Source: Agilicoccus flavus
Lineage (GTDB): Bacteria; Actinomycetota; Actinomycetes; Actinomycetales; Dermatophilaceae
Length of the DNA: 64,000 nt
NCBI RefSeq assembly: GCF_014857905.1
Contig: NZ_JACYXE010000007.1
Span: 62,001-126,000 of the forward strand
Direction of reading: 5' to 3'
Within the stretch, counting starts at the first letter, position 1. Each line of letters starts with the position of its first letter. The notes under the pieces were generated by a model. It did not search any database. It had not been told where the DNA came from and worked only from the letters and a program-made list of their open reading frames with translations. Of the stretch, positions 26,083-36,100 are shown in pieces. The translations under genes and the position numbers were made by a program.

Positions 26083-27720
26083 TCAGTCGCCGATTGGCTT
26101 GCGTCGGCCTCGGGTGCGGGTGGCCTTGTCGAGCGGTCGGTCGTCGATGGGTTCGCCGAGGTGGACCTGCCACAGTTCGGGTCGGCCCCTGACGGTGTGC
26201 CAGGCGTGGAGCCGGACGAGGTTGTGGCCGATGAGGGTGACGGCGAGGAGCATGCCGGTGGCGACGAGCCCGGTCATGCGGAAGAAGCCGCGGTTGACAT
26301 TGAGGTTCTGGAAGCGGTTGGCGCCGATGATCCCCTCGACGAGGCTGCGCCTGTTGAATGACAGGGCCCATCGGGTGGACTGCCAGGGGTGGTGCTGCCG
26401 GTCCCGTTCGAGCTCGCTGGCGGCGACGGTGACGGTCGCGCCGCAGCCGCACGGATCTCCCTGAACGCAGATCGTGGTGGGGATGGTGTGCGGCATCCGC
26501 ATCGAGGCGGGAGTGTTGGGGCAGCGGACCTTGAAGGGATGCCCGTCGACAGCCGGTCCACGGAACCGTTGCGTGCCGCGCTTCGTGTTGCGCTTGCCGT
26601 GGGCGACGAAGCGGTATGGCTCTCGAGCGTCGAAGGCTTCCCGCCGTCTGGCCTTCTCGCCTGCGGTCATGCCCGGTTCGGGCGGCTCGAGAGTTCGCAG
26701 AGGCTCGGGCAGAGCGCTGGAGTAGAGGGTTCCGTCGACCCAGAGCATCCCGGCGGCCGGTCCGGGACGCACGACCCGCTGGGTCTTGTGCAGGTCCATA
26801 GTCAGGGTGATGTCGCGGTCTCGCAGGGGTCGGGCGAGCCGAGTGCCCTTGGCGAGGGTGTATCCGCGGTCGAGCAGGATCTCGGTGAAGGTTGGCAGCG
26901 CGTCGACGATGTTCAGACATGCGGCCGTACGATCACGGACCCCCGGGCGGAGCGCGAGCCCAGCGGCGACCTGGGGGACGGGACTGCCGCCGGCCTTCGG
27001 GGCGTAGGTCGCGATGTGGGCTTCATATCCGAAGAAGTGCTCGGTGGGTCGACGGTTCGTGCCGGTGCGGTGGCCCCATCGGGCGTCGCGGTCGAAGGAG
27101 TAGACCTTTCTGCCTTGGGTGTCCAGCCGGGGTTCGTGGGCGCGGGCGAAGCTCTCCACGTCGGTTCCGTCGATGGCCACTGCCGTGGGGCGTTCGAACT
27201 CGTGCGGCAGGCTGGCTTGGATGAGTAGGGTGGCGACCTGGTCGAGGTCGATCGGCTCGAAGGGACAGCCGACTGGGCACGGAAGTACCTCACCGGTGTC
27301 CGCATCGACGCCGAGGTCATGGTCGTGGTCGACGAGGACGCCGACATCGACGACTCGGCAGATAGCGCGCCAGCCGGAGTGGAGTCGCTTGTAGCGAACG
27401 TGCAGGTCGCCGGGGATGCCCAAGGCCGACCGTTCGATGTGAGTCAACGCTTTCAGGGTTCGACAGACGCCGGACGTCGTCATGGTGTGCGGCTGCCCGG
27501 ACGCATGGAGGACGAAGGCCGCGAGCACTGCCGGCAGGGGGATGAGACGCGGGCGGCCGGTCCGCCGTTCGGCCGCCAAGCACAGGCTCGTGCCGATAGT
27601 GCTGTTGGCGACCGCGACAGCCCGCGCAATGCGTTGGTCGATGGTCATTGGGTTCGCTGGGGTCGCGTCCGAACTGAGCCGGGTGGCGATCGACTTCGCA
27701 GTACGCCGACGTCGGCTCAC
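26083..27720 (-). CDS. DDE-type transposase
   Basis: This protein is 545 aa from GTG 27720, which overlaps the stop of the recombinase-like gene (GTGA); ATG 27648 (MTIDQRIARAVAVANSTIG) would give 521 aa. Candidate catalytic residues sit in an RNase-H-like arrangement: D184 in TAVAIDGTDVESFAR, D284 in EILLDRGYTLAKG, and E462 in NRRSLVEGIIGANRF. A cysteine-rich stretch (VRCPNTPASMRMP, CVQGDPCGCGATV) falls between the second D and E, as in some IS4/IS1182-like transposases. It lies at the transposon's left end and reads toward the terminus. It is presumably the strand-transfer enzyme. The exact family is uncertain; the DDE assignment rests on motif spacing. Confidence 0.75.
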   Translation of the reverse strand: MSRRRRTAKSIATRLSSDATPANPMTIDQRIARAVAVANSTIGTSLCLAAERRTGRPRLIPLPAVLAAFVLHASGQPHTMTTSGVCRTLKALTHIERSALGIPGDLHVRYKRLHSGWRAICRVVDVGVLVDHDHDLGVDADTGEVLPCPVGCPFEPIDLDQVATLLIQASLPHEFERPTAVAIDGTDVESFARAHEPRLDTQGRKVYSFDRDARWGHRTGTNRRPTEHFFGYEAHIATYAPKAGGSPVPQVAAGLALRPGVRDRTAACLNIVDALPTFTEILLDRGYTLAKGTRLARPLRDRDITLTMDLHKTQRVVRPGPAAGMLWVDGTLYSSALPEPLRTLEPPEPGMTAGEKARRREAFDAREPYRFVAHGKRNTKRGTQRFRGPAVDGHPFKVRCPNTPASMRMPHTIPTTICVQGDPCGCGATVTVAASELERDRQHHPWQSTRWALSFNRRSLVEGIIGANRFQNLNVNRGFFRMTGLVATGMLLAVTLIGHNLVRLHAWHTVRGRPELWQVHLGEPIDDRPLDKATRTRGRRKPIGD

Positions 27721-28691
27721 CGGCGAACCGCCTGGGCGAACAGGGTGGGCTCGTCGGGCTGAACCACGAACTGCTGGAGCGGCTGGTAGGGCCGCCACGA
27801 GGTGAAGCCTGCGATGTGCATCAGGCCACCCATCGCGATGCCAGACGAAAGGTGCGCGACCATCCACGTAGCGCGGAGTCTGGCCGGGGTGATCGTCGGG
27901 CAGCCAGGCGGAACGTCGGCCTTGCGCAGCATCTCGTGAAACGGTGAGCGGTCCCACTTCCTTGGCCGGTAAGCCAGGATCGGCGCGTCTTGTGGTTCGG
28001 TGAGGAAGCTGGCGAGGATCTCGTCGTTGGGTGCGGTGATCGGCACGACTCGGGGATGCCGGCTCTCGGTAACGCGGACGCAGAGGAAGCCGTGGAGCGT
28101 GTCGAGGTCGCCGACGTTCGCCTTCCACATCTCGTGTGGATGCAGGCCCGCGCCGAGTCCCAACGCGAGGTAGCCGGTAAAGCGGCGCCGGCGGATCGCT
28201 GTGCTTTGGGTGTTGGCGACCTCCCACAACCGCGTGATCTCGTCCTGGGTAAAGGGCACGAGCGTCCGGCGTTGTCTGAGCTGCTGCGCGTCAGGTGGCC
28301 ATGGCGCCTTCGTCGTGATCTGTCGAGAAAAGCGGCGAAGGTCCGAGCGTCGTGTGGCGCGAGAGGACACGGCCAGGTGGGTGGCCGCGGTCGTGATGTA
28401 TCGCTCGACTGCGTCGGGAGTGAACATCCGCTCCCGTTCCAGCGGGTAGCCCTCGCGGTGCGCCCAGGCGACGAACTGCGAGATCGTGCGCATCGCCTCG
28501 ATGGCGTGCCGCTCGCTGCGCGGGTGAACCATGAGCACGGACTCGCGGGTGAAGCCCGCGACGGGCGTCCACTCGTCCTTGGGGATCGCGTAAGGCACGT
28601 AGTTGACGACCGCAGCGCGCGGGTCCTCGTTGTCGGCGTGGCGGTTGACGTGGTCAGTTCCAGAAGAGCACTCTGGATGCGTTGAAGACAT
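27717..28691 (-). CDS. Tyrosine-recombinase-like protein, catalytically degenerate
   Basis: This 324-aa protein starts MSSTHPECSSGTDHVNRHAD. An N-terminal SAM-like core-binding region (AIEAMRTISQFVAWAHREGY, YITTAATHLAVSSRATRRSD) is followed by a catalytic-like domain. In the first active-site box, AGLHPHEMWKANVGDL has His where tyrosine recombinases carry the first catalytic Arg. In the second, ITPARLRATWMVAHLSSG keeps an Arg but lacks the expected His. The last box, HIAGFTSWRPYQPL, has Phe in place of the usual His but keeps a Tyr. It is translationally coupled to the DDE transposase, so it may act as a DNA-binding or targeting subunit rather than as a recombinase. Codon use matches the element. 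Confidence 0.72.
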   Translation of the reverse strand: MSSTHPECSSGTDHVNRHADNEDPRAAVVNYVPYAIPKDEWTPVAGFTRESVLMVHPRSERHAIEAMRTISQFVAWAHREGYPLERERMFTPDAVERYITTAATHLAVSSRATRRSDLRRFSRQITTKAPWPPDAQQLRQRRTLVPFTQDEITRLWEVANTQSTAIRRRRFTGYLALGLGAGLHPHEMWKANVGDLDTLHGFLCVRVTESRHPRVVPITAPNDEILASFLTEPQDAPILAYRPRKWDRSPFHEMLRKADVPPGCPTITPARLRATWMVAHLSSGIAMGGLMHIAGFTSWRPYQPLQQFVVQPDEPTLFAQAVRR

Positions 28692-28824
28692 GGAAGTACC
28701 CCCTCAGGGTGCTTGCGCAAGTGGATGAAGGCAGCGAGATGCAACTCGCTGAAGCGATTCGCGACGAGGTCCGGAGTTCCTAGGCTCTGGGCCTTTCGCA
28801 TGTCGGCGTCCTGCGCCGAGTGAC

Positions 28825-29055
28825 TCAGTCCATCGCGGCTCCGCGGCACTCGAGAGCGGCGGCCAGGAGGTCGGCGTGGACGGCCGTCACGGACCGGCCG
28901 TCGGTGAGAGCGACGTCGTAGAGCTGCTTCGCGAGCCGGGCGGGGATCCGGGCGTCGAAGCGCACGAGCTCATCAGGGGCGTAGCGGCGAGGGCGGGCGG
29001 CAGGCCGGCCGGTCCGCGCGGGCGGCAACTCGATCCGGCTGCTGTCGTCCTTCAC
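28825..29055 (-). CDS. Small ribbon-helix-helix-like DNA-binding protein
   Basis: This protein is 76 aa from GTG 29055, chosen because GGAGAA lies 7 bases upstream; the frame is open to 29304 without a better start. After a basic arm (GRPAARPRRYAPDE) comes the pattern ELVRFDARIPARLAKQLYDV, ALTDGRSVTAVHADLLAAAL: one strand and two helices, as in MetJ/Arc-type proteins. It is the first gene of the minus-strand transposition module and 133 bases upstream of the recombinase-like start. It likely binds the element's ends or autoregulates the module from the divergent region 29056-29501. Confidence 0.62.
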   Translation of the reverse strand: MKDDSSRIELPPARTGRPAARPRRYAPDELVRFDARIPARLAKQLYDVALTDGRSVTAVHADLLAAALECRGAAMD

Positions 29056-29501
29056 CCGCTTCTCCAACCTGCCTCGACTTACGTCGAAACGGTTGGTAAG
29101 TCCGTTCCTCACGGAGGCGGGTTGGATCTCCGGTGCCACAGGGCGGCTGCCCTGACGATGTGGCTGACCACCACGGTGAAACCGTGTGGCTGAGTCCAGA
29201 CTACGGACCGACGACTGCCTACGCCACGAAGCCACGCCAGGTGATGGCGCACGGTGCCGCCTCAGCAACGGCCTGTCGGAGAACAGTGCAGCAGGTTGCT
29301 GCACATTTGGGCCACAAGCTGCGGCCCAATCACCGACCGCCAGTTGGCGCGGCTCGCCTGGCAGTTCTGGAACCCATCTCGTAGGGTCGACACTGTGAGA
29401 GCAGTCGACCGTTCCGCCCCGCGAGCGACCCCGGCGGTGGTCGCCCCGACGCGGCCGAGCATTCTGCAGGCAACGATGACTGTCACACCAGGAAGGCCGA
29501 T
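29056..29501. promoter_or_regulatory. Divergent control region between transposition module and restriction operon
   Basis: The 446 bases hold no convincing gene. A perfect inverted repeat GTGCAGCA-GGT-TGCTGCAC spans 29286-29304, followed by a weaker GGGCC/GGCCC pair around 29310-29328. Both lie about 200 bases upstream of hsdM and 230 bases upstream of the RHH gene on the opposite strand. The 19-bp palindrome is a plausible binding site for the RHH protein or another controller. hsdM has a clear GGAAGG ribosome site at 29491-29496. Confidence 0.5.
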
Positions 29502-31949
29502 ATGGCCCTGAAGAAGTCCGACCTCTACTCCTCGCTCTGGAGCAGTGCTGACGAGCTACGGGGCAGTATGGACGCCAGCCAGTACAAGGACTATGTCCTG
29601 ACGCTCCTCTTCGTGAAGTACGTGTCAGACAAGGCCAAGGCCGACCCGTACGCGCTGATCGAGGTGCCCGAGGACGGGTCCTTTGATTACCTGGTGACGC
29701 TCAAGGGGCGGGCGGACGTCGGTGAGAAGGTCAACGTCGCCATCCGCAAGCTCGCTGAGGCCAACGACCTGCAGGGTGTCATCAACAACGCCGACTTCGA
29801 CGACCCGACAAAGCTCGGCTCGGGCAAGGACCTGCAGGACAAGGTCTCCAACCTCATCGGCATCTTCCAGGACATGGACTTCACCGGCTCGAAGGCCGAG
29901 GGAGACGACCTGTTGGGTGATGCCTATGAGTACCTGATGCGGCACTTCGCGACGCAGTCCGGCAAGAGCAAGGGGCAGTTCTACACCCCAGCCGAGGTCT
30001 CTCGCGTCATGGCCCAGCTGCTGCAGATCCCCGCCGGCACGCCGAAGTCGACGACCGTCTATGACCCGACATGTGGCTCGGGCTCGCTGCTGATCAAGGT
30101 GGCGGATGCGGCGCCCAACGGCCTGACCATCTACGGCCAGGAGAACGACAACGCCACGTGGGCGCTTGCCCGCATGAACATGATCCTTCACGGCAACGAG
30201 ACCCACGAGATCGTCCAGGGCAACACCCTCTCCGACCCGAAGTTCCGCCAGAACGACAACCTCTCGACCTTCGACTACCTGGTCGCCAACCCGCCGTTCT
30301 CGGTGAAGACCTGGAAGAACGGTTTCGAGAAGGAGTATGGCCGCTTCGACGGCTACGCCTGGCCACCAGACAAGAACGGCGACTACGCGTTCCTGCTCCA
30401 CATAGTCAAGTCGCTCAAGTCGACCGGCAAGGGCGTGGTCGTCCTGCCGCACGGGGTGTTGTTCCGCGGCAACGCTGAGGCGACGATCCGCACTGAGCTG
30501 ATCAAGCGCGGGCTCATCAAGGCGATCGTCGGCCTGCCGGCGAACCTCTTCTACGGCACCGGGATCCCAGCCTGCCTCATCGTGCTTGACAAGAAGGACG
30601 CCCAGGCCAGGAATGGCATCTTCATGATCGACGCCAGCAAGGGCTTCGAGAAGGACGGCCCCAAGAACCGCCTTCGCCCGCGCGACATGCACAAGATCGT
30701 CGATGCCTTCGTCAACCAGAAGGAGATCGACCGCTACTCGCGCATGGTCCCGCTGAGCGAGATCCGCGACCCGAAGAACGACTACAACCTCAACATCCCC
30801 CGCTACATCGACAGCTCGGAGCACGAGGACATCCAGGACCTCCACGCCCACCTGCAGGGCGGGATCCCAAACCGCGACCTCGACGCCCTCCAGCCCTACT
30901 GGGACGCCTTCCCGAGCCTGCGCGACGAGCTCTTCAATCCGCTCCGCGAGGGCTACTCGGAGCTCGCTGTCGACAAAGCGGACATCCAGTCCAGGGTCAC
31001 CGATTCGCCCGAGTACCGAGCGTTCGCGAAGGGCACCTCCGACACCGTCGATACATGGTGGGCCGACAAGCGCAAGACGCTGGTCGACATCACCGCGACG
31101 ACCCGCGCCAGCGAACTGATCCACGACGTCTCCGAGGCGCTGCTGGAGTCCTTCCGCTCGCGTCCGCTGATTGACGAGTACGGCGTGTACGAGCAGCTGA
31201 TGAGCTACTGGAACGCCTCGATGCACGACGACGTCGCGCTCATCGTTAGCGAGGGCTGGGACGGCTCCGCGAGGCCGCGACTGGCTCGCACCTGGAAGGA
31301 CAAGAACAACAAGACCAAGTACGAGGACGCGCAGATCGTCACCGGCTCGCGTGGAACTGCCAAGCGCTGGGTCATGGACCTGATCCCCCCGGAGTACGTC
31401 ATCGCCCGTTTCTTTCCAGATGAGCGAGCGGAACTTAACGCCCTTTTGGTCGAACAGGACGCCGCTAGCCAAGCGGTAGAGGAGTACACCGAGGAGCACG
31501 CCGTCGAGGAAGGCCTGCTGTGGGAGGCCGTAGACGACGACAAGATCAGCAAGGCGCTCGCGACTTCACGGCTTCGAGTGGCAAAGCGAGAGGGCGCTGA
31601 GGCTGAAGAGATCCAGGCCCTGCAGCACGTAATTAAGCTCTATGAGGCTGAGGCTGCCGCCAAGAAGGCAGTCAAGGACGCGACTGTGAAGCTCGAGGGG
31701 CTCGCTCTCCAGCAGTACCCGAAGCTCACGACCGACGAGATCCAGGCACTCGTCGTTGACGACAAATGGGGCGGCACGATCGGTACTCGAATCGAGGCCG
31801 AGGTCACGGCGCTGGGCCGTGCGCTCGTTACTCGGCTCCGAACGCTGGCCGAGAGGTACGAGCTCACCGCCAGGGAGCTTGACACCGAGGTCGAACGGCT
31901 CACGGCGAGGGTCAGGGAGCATCTGGCGGCGATGGGAGTCTCCGAGTGA
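29502..31949 (+). CDS. hsdM: Type I restriction-modification system, DNA methyltransferase subunit HsdM
   Basis: This 815-aa protein has ATG 29502 preceded by GGAAGG. The N-terminal helical domain (LKKSDLYSSLWSSADELRGS) is followed by QFYTPAEVSRVM, the SAM motif DPTCGSGSLLIKVAD (residues 188 on) and the N6-adenine motif NPPF (263-266), and then LPHGVLFRGNAEATIRTELI. It methylates adenine at the site chosen by HsdS. Typical HsdM proteins are about 500-550 aa. Here roughly 280 extra C-terminal residues contain coiled-coil stretches (EEIQALQHVIKLYEAEAAAK) and may hold additional HsdS or HsdR contacts. It is the first gene of a tightly coupled M-S-R operon on the transposon. Confidence 0.95.
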   Translation: MALKKSDLYSSLWSSADELRGSMDASQYKDYVLTLLFVKYVSDKAKADPYALIEVPEDGSFDYLVTLKGRADVGEKVNVAIRKLAEANDLQGVINNADFDDPTKLGSGKDLQDKVSNLIGIFQDMDFTGSKAEGDDLLGDAYEYLMRHFATQSGKSKGQFYTPAEVSRVMAQLLQIPAGTPKSTTVYDPTCGSGSLLIKVADAAPNGLTIYGQENDNATWALARMNMILHGNETHEIVQGNTLSDPKFRQNDNLSTFDYLVANPPFSVKTWKNGFEKEYGRFDGYAWPPDKNGDYAFLLHIVKSLKSTGKGVVVLPHGVLFRGNAEATIRTELIKRGLIKAIVGLPANLFYGTGIPACLIVLDKKDAQARNGIFMIDASKGFEKDGPKNRLRPRDMHKIVDAFVNQKEIDRYSRMVPLSEIRDPKNDYNLNIPRYIDSSEHEDIQDLHAHLQGGIPNRDLDALQPYWDAFPSLRDELFNPLREGYSELAVDKADIQSRVTDSPEYRAFAKGTSDTVDTWWADKRKTLVDITATTRASELIHDVSEALLESFRSRPLIDEYGVYEQLMSYWNASMHDDVALIVSEGWDGSARPRLARTWKDKNNKTKYEDAQIVTGSRGTAKRWVMDLIPPEYVIARFFPDERAELNALLVEQDAASQAVEEYTEEHAVEEGLLWEAVDDDKISKALATSRLRVAKREGAEAEEIQALQHVIKLYEAEAAAKKAVKDATVKLEGLALQQYPKLTTDEIQALVVDDKWGGTIGTRIEAEVTALGRALVTRLRTLAERYELTARELDTEVERLTARVREHLAAMGVSE

Positions 31950-33172
31950 GCCTCTCCGCCGTCAAGACTGCCGGAGACGTCGGCACCTTCAAGGGAGGTA
32001 GCGGGTTCCCAACGAGGTTCCAAGGTGCCAAGGCCGGGGAGTTGCCGTTCTTCAAGGTCTCTGACATGAACCTGCCGGGCAATGAAGTCTTCATGCGGCG
32101 CGCCAATAACTACATCTCTGAAGACGTGCGCAAGAAGCTCGGTGCGACCCGTATACCAGCTGGCGCCATCATCTTCGCCAAAGTCGGGGCCGCAGTCTTC
32201 CTTGAGCGGAAGCGAATCCTGACGCAGGACAGTTGCATCGACAACAACATGTCCGCCTTCATTGTTGATCCGGCTCAGCTCGACGAGCGATTCGCGCACT
32301 ACCTTCTGACTGCGTTCAGACTGTCCGCTCTGGTGGCAACCACCGCGCTGCCATCGCTGAACTCAACCCAGCTTCGGTCCATCCCTCTTCGGATCCCGAC
32401 GAACCTCGACGAGCAGTGCAAGATTGCGGGTGCGCTGGCTGACACCGACGATCTCATTCACACGCTCGACCGTCAGATCAGGAAGAAGCGCTCGGTGAAG
32501 CAGGGCATGATGCAGGAGCTGCTGACCGGTCGCACACGTCTACCCGGCTTCGGGCGCCCGTGGACCGAGCAGTCCGTCTCTGAGCTTCTGGAGTTCAAGA
32601 ATGGCCTGAACAAGGCCAGCGAATTCTTCGGCCACGGGACGCCGATCGTCAACTTCATGGACGTGATGCGATCGCCCGTCATTACCGCCGAGAGGGTGAA
32701 AGGCCTCGTAAGCCTGGGCAGGGACGAGATCGCCCGCTTCTCTGCACGTCGCGGGGACATGTTCTTCACTCGAACGTCCGAGAGTGTCGAGGAGATTGGA
32801 ACCGCCGCAGTGCTTGTCGAAGACATCCGTGATGCCGTGTTCAGCGGCTTCGTCCTCCGTGGTCGTCCCATCGCACCCGTAAACACCACGTTCCTCGCTT
32901 ACCAGTTCCAGTTGCCGTCGGTTCGCCGTCAGGTGATCGCCACGGCTTCGTACACGACGCGCGCATTGACGAACGGTGGGTCCCTGGGGCGGGTCAAGGT
33001 GCTCGTTCCTGCTGCAGACGAGCAAGCAGCAGTTGTCGCAGTTCTGGCAGACACGGACGCCCAACTTGCTGCCCTTGAGCAGCGCCTCGAATCAGCTCGA
33101 GCAATCAAGACCGGAATGATGCAAGAGCTTCTCACCGGTCGGACGCGCCTGGCTGTGGAGGCTGCCTTATGA
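31946..33172 (+). CDS. hsdS: Type I restriction-modification system, specificity subunit HsdS
   Basis: This protein is 408 aa from GTG 31946, overlapping the hsdM stop (GTGA). There are two target-recognition domains, about residues 1-150 and 205-355, each followed by a central conserved helix. The helices repeat nearly the same peptide, KQGMMQELLTGRTRL (185-199) and KTGMMQELLTGRTRL (388-402), with matching DNA repeats near 32498-32542 and 33107-33151. Each domain reads half of a bipartite target. The repeats could let domains be exchanged by recombination with other hsdS genes, but no second hsdS or inverted copy is in the window. The target sequence cannot be predicted. Confidence 0.93.
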   Translation: MSLSAVKTAGDVGTFKGGSGFPTRFQGAKAGELPFFKVSDMNLPGNEVFMRRANNYISEDVRKKLGATRIPAGAIIFAKVGAAVFLERKRILTQDSCIDNNMSAFIVDPAQLDERFAHYLLTAFRLSALVATTALPSLNSTQLRSIPLRIPTNLDEQCKIAGALADTDDLIHTLDRQIRKKRSVKQGMMQELLTGRTRLPGFGRPWTEQSVSELLEFKNGLNKASEFFGHGTPIVNFMDVMRSPVITAERVKGLVSLGRDEIARFSARRGDMFFTRTSESVEEIGTAAVLVEDIRDAVFSGFVLRGRPIAPVNTTFLAYQFQLPSVRRQVIATASYTTRALTNGGSLGRVKVLVPAADEQAAVVAVLADTDAQLAALEQRLESARAIKTGMMQELLTGRTRLAVEAAL

Positions 33173-36100
33173 GCAACGTCGGCCAGCGGGAGCGCGCGAC
33201 TCAGAACCGTGTCGTCGGGCTGTTTCGCGATCGCCTCAAGTACGAGTACGGCGGCAACCTTGAGGACCAGGACAACACCAACGTCGACGAGGCCATCCTT
33301 CGTCAAAACCTGCTCGCCCGTGGGATTGACGAGGAACTCATCGGCCGAGCCATCCAGCAGCTGCTCACGACTGCATCACTGGGCGCCGGCCAGTCGCTGT
33401 ACGACGCGAACCGGAAGGTCTACGACCTCCTGCGCTACGGCGTGAAGGTGAAGCGCGACGTCGGCGAAAACTTCGAGACCGTTTGGCTCATCGACTGGAA
33501 CAACCCGGACGCGAACCACTTCGTGGTCGCTGAAGAAGTCACGGTCAAGGGCGAGCACAACAAGCGCCCGGACATCGTGCTCTACGTCAACGGCATCGCG
33601 CTCGGAGTCATCGAGCTCAAGCGCTCCTATGTCAGCGCCAGCGAGGGCATCCGGCAGAACATCGGCAACCAGAAGCAGCACTTCGTACGGCCGTTCTTCA
33701 CAACGGTGCAGCTGCTGTTCGCAGGCAACGATGTCGAGGGTCTGCGTTACGCCGTCATCGACACCGCCGAGAAGTACTGGCTCGAATGGAAGGAGCCGGG
33801 GGAGGAGCCAAGCCCGCTCGACCGGTCCCTCATGCAGATGTGCTCCAAGGAGCGCTTCCTGGAACTCATCCACGACTTCATCGTCTTCGACTCAGGGGTC
33901 AAGAAGACCGCCCGCCACAACCAGTTCTTCGGGGTCAAGGCTGCTCAGGAGCGGATTCGCTCTCGCGAGGGCGGCATCATCTGGCACACCCAGGGCTCAG
34001 GGAAGAGCCTCACCATGGTCTGGCTGGCCAAGTGGATCCAGGAGAACCAGACTGACGCCCGGGTGCTGATCATCACGGACCGCACCGAGCTCGACGAGCA
34101 GATCGAGAAGGTCTTCGGCGGCGTCAACGAGAAGATCACCCGCACTGGCTCCGGGGCCGAGATGATCACACTGCTGAACCAGAGTCACCCCTGGCTGATG
34201 TGTTCGCTCGTCCACAAGTTCCGCGGCTCCGACGATGACTCGTCGCGGGACGCCGATGCCGACGACTTCATCAAGCAGCTCAGCGCGACGATCCCGGCCG
34301 ACTTCAAGGCCAAGGGCAACCTGTTCGTATTCGTTGACGAGGCCCACCGCACCCAGAGCGGCAAGATGCACCGCGCCATGAAGCAGCTGCTGCCCGTTGC
34401 GATGTTCATCGGCGTCACAGGCACCCCGCTCCTCAAAGCCGACAAGATGACCAGCATCGAGACGTTCGGCTCGTTCATCCACACGTACAAGTTCGACGAG
34501 GCAGTTCGTGACGGCGTCGTCCTGGATCTGCGTTACGAGGCACGCAACGTCGACCAGGAGCTCAAGGGATCGGCCCAGGTCGACAAGTGGTTCGACCTCA
34601 AGACCAAGGGCCTCACGGATCTCTCCAAGGCACGCCTCAAGAAGAAGTGGGGCACGATGCAGAAGGTTGTCTCGGCCAAGTCCCGCGCCGAGATGATCGT
34701 CCAAGACGTGCTGATGGACTTCGAGCGCGAACCACGCCTGATCTCTGGCCGTGGTAACGCCATGCTCGTCGGTGACAGCGTCTACCAGGCCTGCAAGTTT
34801 TACGAGCTGTTCGCTCAGGCTGGCTTCAAGGGCAAGGTCGCCATCGTCTCCAGCTATGTCCCCAACGCCACGGCCATCTCCAAGGAGGACGCCGGCGAGG
34901 GTGACAACGAGGAGCTGCGCAAGTACGACATCTATCGGCAGATGCTCGCCGACTATTTCAACGAACCTGCCGATAAGGCCGTCCTCCGGATCGAGGAGTT
35001 CGAGAAGGACGTCAAGCGCCGGTTCATCGACGAGCCCGGCCAGATGCGTCTGCTCATCGTGGTCGACAAGCTGCTCACCGGATTCGATGCGCCGAGTGCC
35101 ACCTACCTCTACATCGACAAGAGCATGCGCGACCACGGCCTGTTCCAGGCGATCTGTCGCGTCAACCGCCTCGACGGCGACGACAAGACCTACGGCTACG
35201 TCATCGACTACCGCGACCTCTTCAAGTCCCTCGATAAGGCGATCACCGACTACACATCCGAAGCCCTCGACGGCTACGCCAAGGAGGACATCGAGGGTCT
35301 GCTCGAGGACCGCATCAAGCAGGAGCGTGAGGACCTCGACGAGGCCCTGGAGAAGATCCGCGCCCTCTGCGAGCCGGTCGCGATGCCGAAGGACACGCTT
35401 CAGTATCAGCACTACTTCGTCTCGACCGTTCCGGGCGATGCCGATCAGATCAAGGCCAACGAGCCCAAGCGCGTCGAGCTCTACAAGTCCGTGTCGGGTC
35501 TCGTCCGAGCGTACGGCGCGCTCGCCAACGACATGGGCCGTGCTGGCTACACCGATGCCGAGGCGCAGGCGATCAAGGACGAAGTCGCGCACTACGTGGC
35601 CGTCAAGAACGAGGTCGAGGTCGGCGCCGGCGAGAACATCGACATGAAGCAGTTCGAAGCAGGCATGCGAGCACTTCTCGACACCTACATCCAGGCCGAC
35701 CCCGTCGAGCAGGTCGCCACCTTCGACAAGGGTCTCGTGCAGCTCATCGTGGAGCGCGGCGCCGATGCCATCAACTCGCTGCCGGACGGCATCAAGAAGA
35801 ACCAGGAAGCGGTCGCGGAGACCATCATCAACAACGTCCGCAAGACGATCGTCGACGAGCGCGCGATGAACCCGAAGTACTACGACCGGATGTCGCAGTT
35901 GCTCGATGCCATCATCGAGCAACGGCGCCAGGACGCCAGCGAGTATGCCGCCTATCTCGCACAGCTACTCAAACATGCCGAGATGGTCGGCAAGGGCGAA
36001 TCGGATGCCGGCGTGACCTATCCAGAATGGGCCAGCACACCGGCTCGGCGCGCGTTGGTCGACTTCGCATGGCCGCAAGGCATCGATATCAATGTCGAGT

